Source: Planctomycetota bacterium
Lineage (GTDB): Bacteria; Planctomycetota; UBA1135; JALUZX01
Reading direction: 5' to 3'
Length of the DNA stretch: 6,565 bases
NCBI GenBank assembly: GCA_027011425.1
Contig: JALUZX010000675.1
Location: 1-6,565, forward strand
In this document: piece by piece, positions 6,511-6,565 of the stretch
Numbering within the stretch: the stretch's first letter is position 1
Layout: every line of letters starts with the position of its first letter
Made by a program: the position numbers and the translations under genes
Notes under the pieces: model-generated
The model's input: the letters and a program-made list of their open reading frames with translations, nothing else
Told to the model about the DNA's origin: nothing
Databases searched by the model: none

Positions 6511-6565
6511 AGGTCCTCCTGGTCTATCCCATCCTGGACTGCCCTCCAGGAATCAGCCACGGGCT
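6507..6565 (+). CDS. Partial protein, probable B12-binding radical SAM enzyme (N-terminus only)
   Basis: A GTG at 6507 overlaps the hldE stop (GTGA) and is preceded by a purine-rich site (GGGGAGGGAAAAGG). The frame runs open to the right edge, giving 19 full codons and two bases. The visible start is MKVLLVYP, followed by CPPGISHG. A first strand KVLLVYP followed by PPGxxxG is the usual N-terminus of B12-binding-domain radical SAM proteins, whose Rossmann-like fold begins this way. The cluster motif CxxxCxxC, which would prove it, lies outside the window. The coding call is fairly sure from the overlap and codon use. The family call rests on few residues; a glycosyltransferase or other Rossmann protein is possible. 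Confidence 0.55.
   Translation, partial: MKVLLVYPILDCPPGISHG

Noticed and set aside
1..6565. CRISPR arrays, insertion sequences, tRNA/rRNA genes, toxin-antitoxin or defence modules.
   Set aside because: I saw no regularly spaced repeats, no terminal inverted repeats with a transposase, no cloverleaf, and no small gene pair. Repeated CCGG/GGAGG words reflect base composition.

Overview
The window looks like a GC-rich chromosomal segment from a Gram-negative (LPS-making) bacterium. Four adjacent plus-strand genes, fabD, lpxK, an LpxL-type acyltransferase and hldE, belong to fatty-acid, lipid A and inner-core heptose synthesis, so the cell should have an outer membrane with lipid A. The codons are GC-rich with heavy use of AGG, GGG, GGA and CCC. 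The left side holds an anchored protein with carboxypeptidase-regulatory-like repeats, and the right edge starts a probable B12-binding radical SAM protein. That mix fits an environmental lineage such as Planctomycetota or a relative, but this is inference and the phylum is not proven by the sequence.

Layout. Positions 1-783 (minus strand) are the 5' part of a gene that runs off the left edge: an N-terminally anchored, probably extracytoplasmic protein with two beta-rich repeats. A divergent spacer of about 290 bases follows. Positions 1078-1932 (plus) encode an unrecognised secreted protein with a signal peptide, a small beta-rich part and a long, highly charged helical part. Directly after its stop codon is a strong two-part hairpin (1933-1982), probably the transcript end or boundary, followed by a leader with further weak hairpins. 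Then come fabD (2091-3020), lpxK (3027-4037), the LpxL-type acyltransferase (4034-4936), a 68-base purine-rich gap, hldE (5005-6510), and the first 19 codons of a further gene (6507 to the right edge).

How the genes work together. FabD makes malonyl-ACP, the extender for the acyl chains of lipid A and phospholipids. LpxK phosphorylates the 4' position of the lipid A disaccharide. The acyltransferase then probably adds a secondary acyl chain. HldE makes the activated-heptose precursor of the LPS inner core. fabD, lpxK and the acyltransferase are tightly packed (6-base gap, then an ATGA overlap). hldE and the last gene also overlap (GTGA), so transcription as one operon is likely.

I found no RNA genes, mobile elements, CRISPR arrays or defence genes. 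The biosynthetic core is conventional. The less explained parts are the two left-hand proteins, the hairpin boundary, and the placing of fabD beside lipid A genes.
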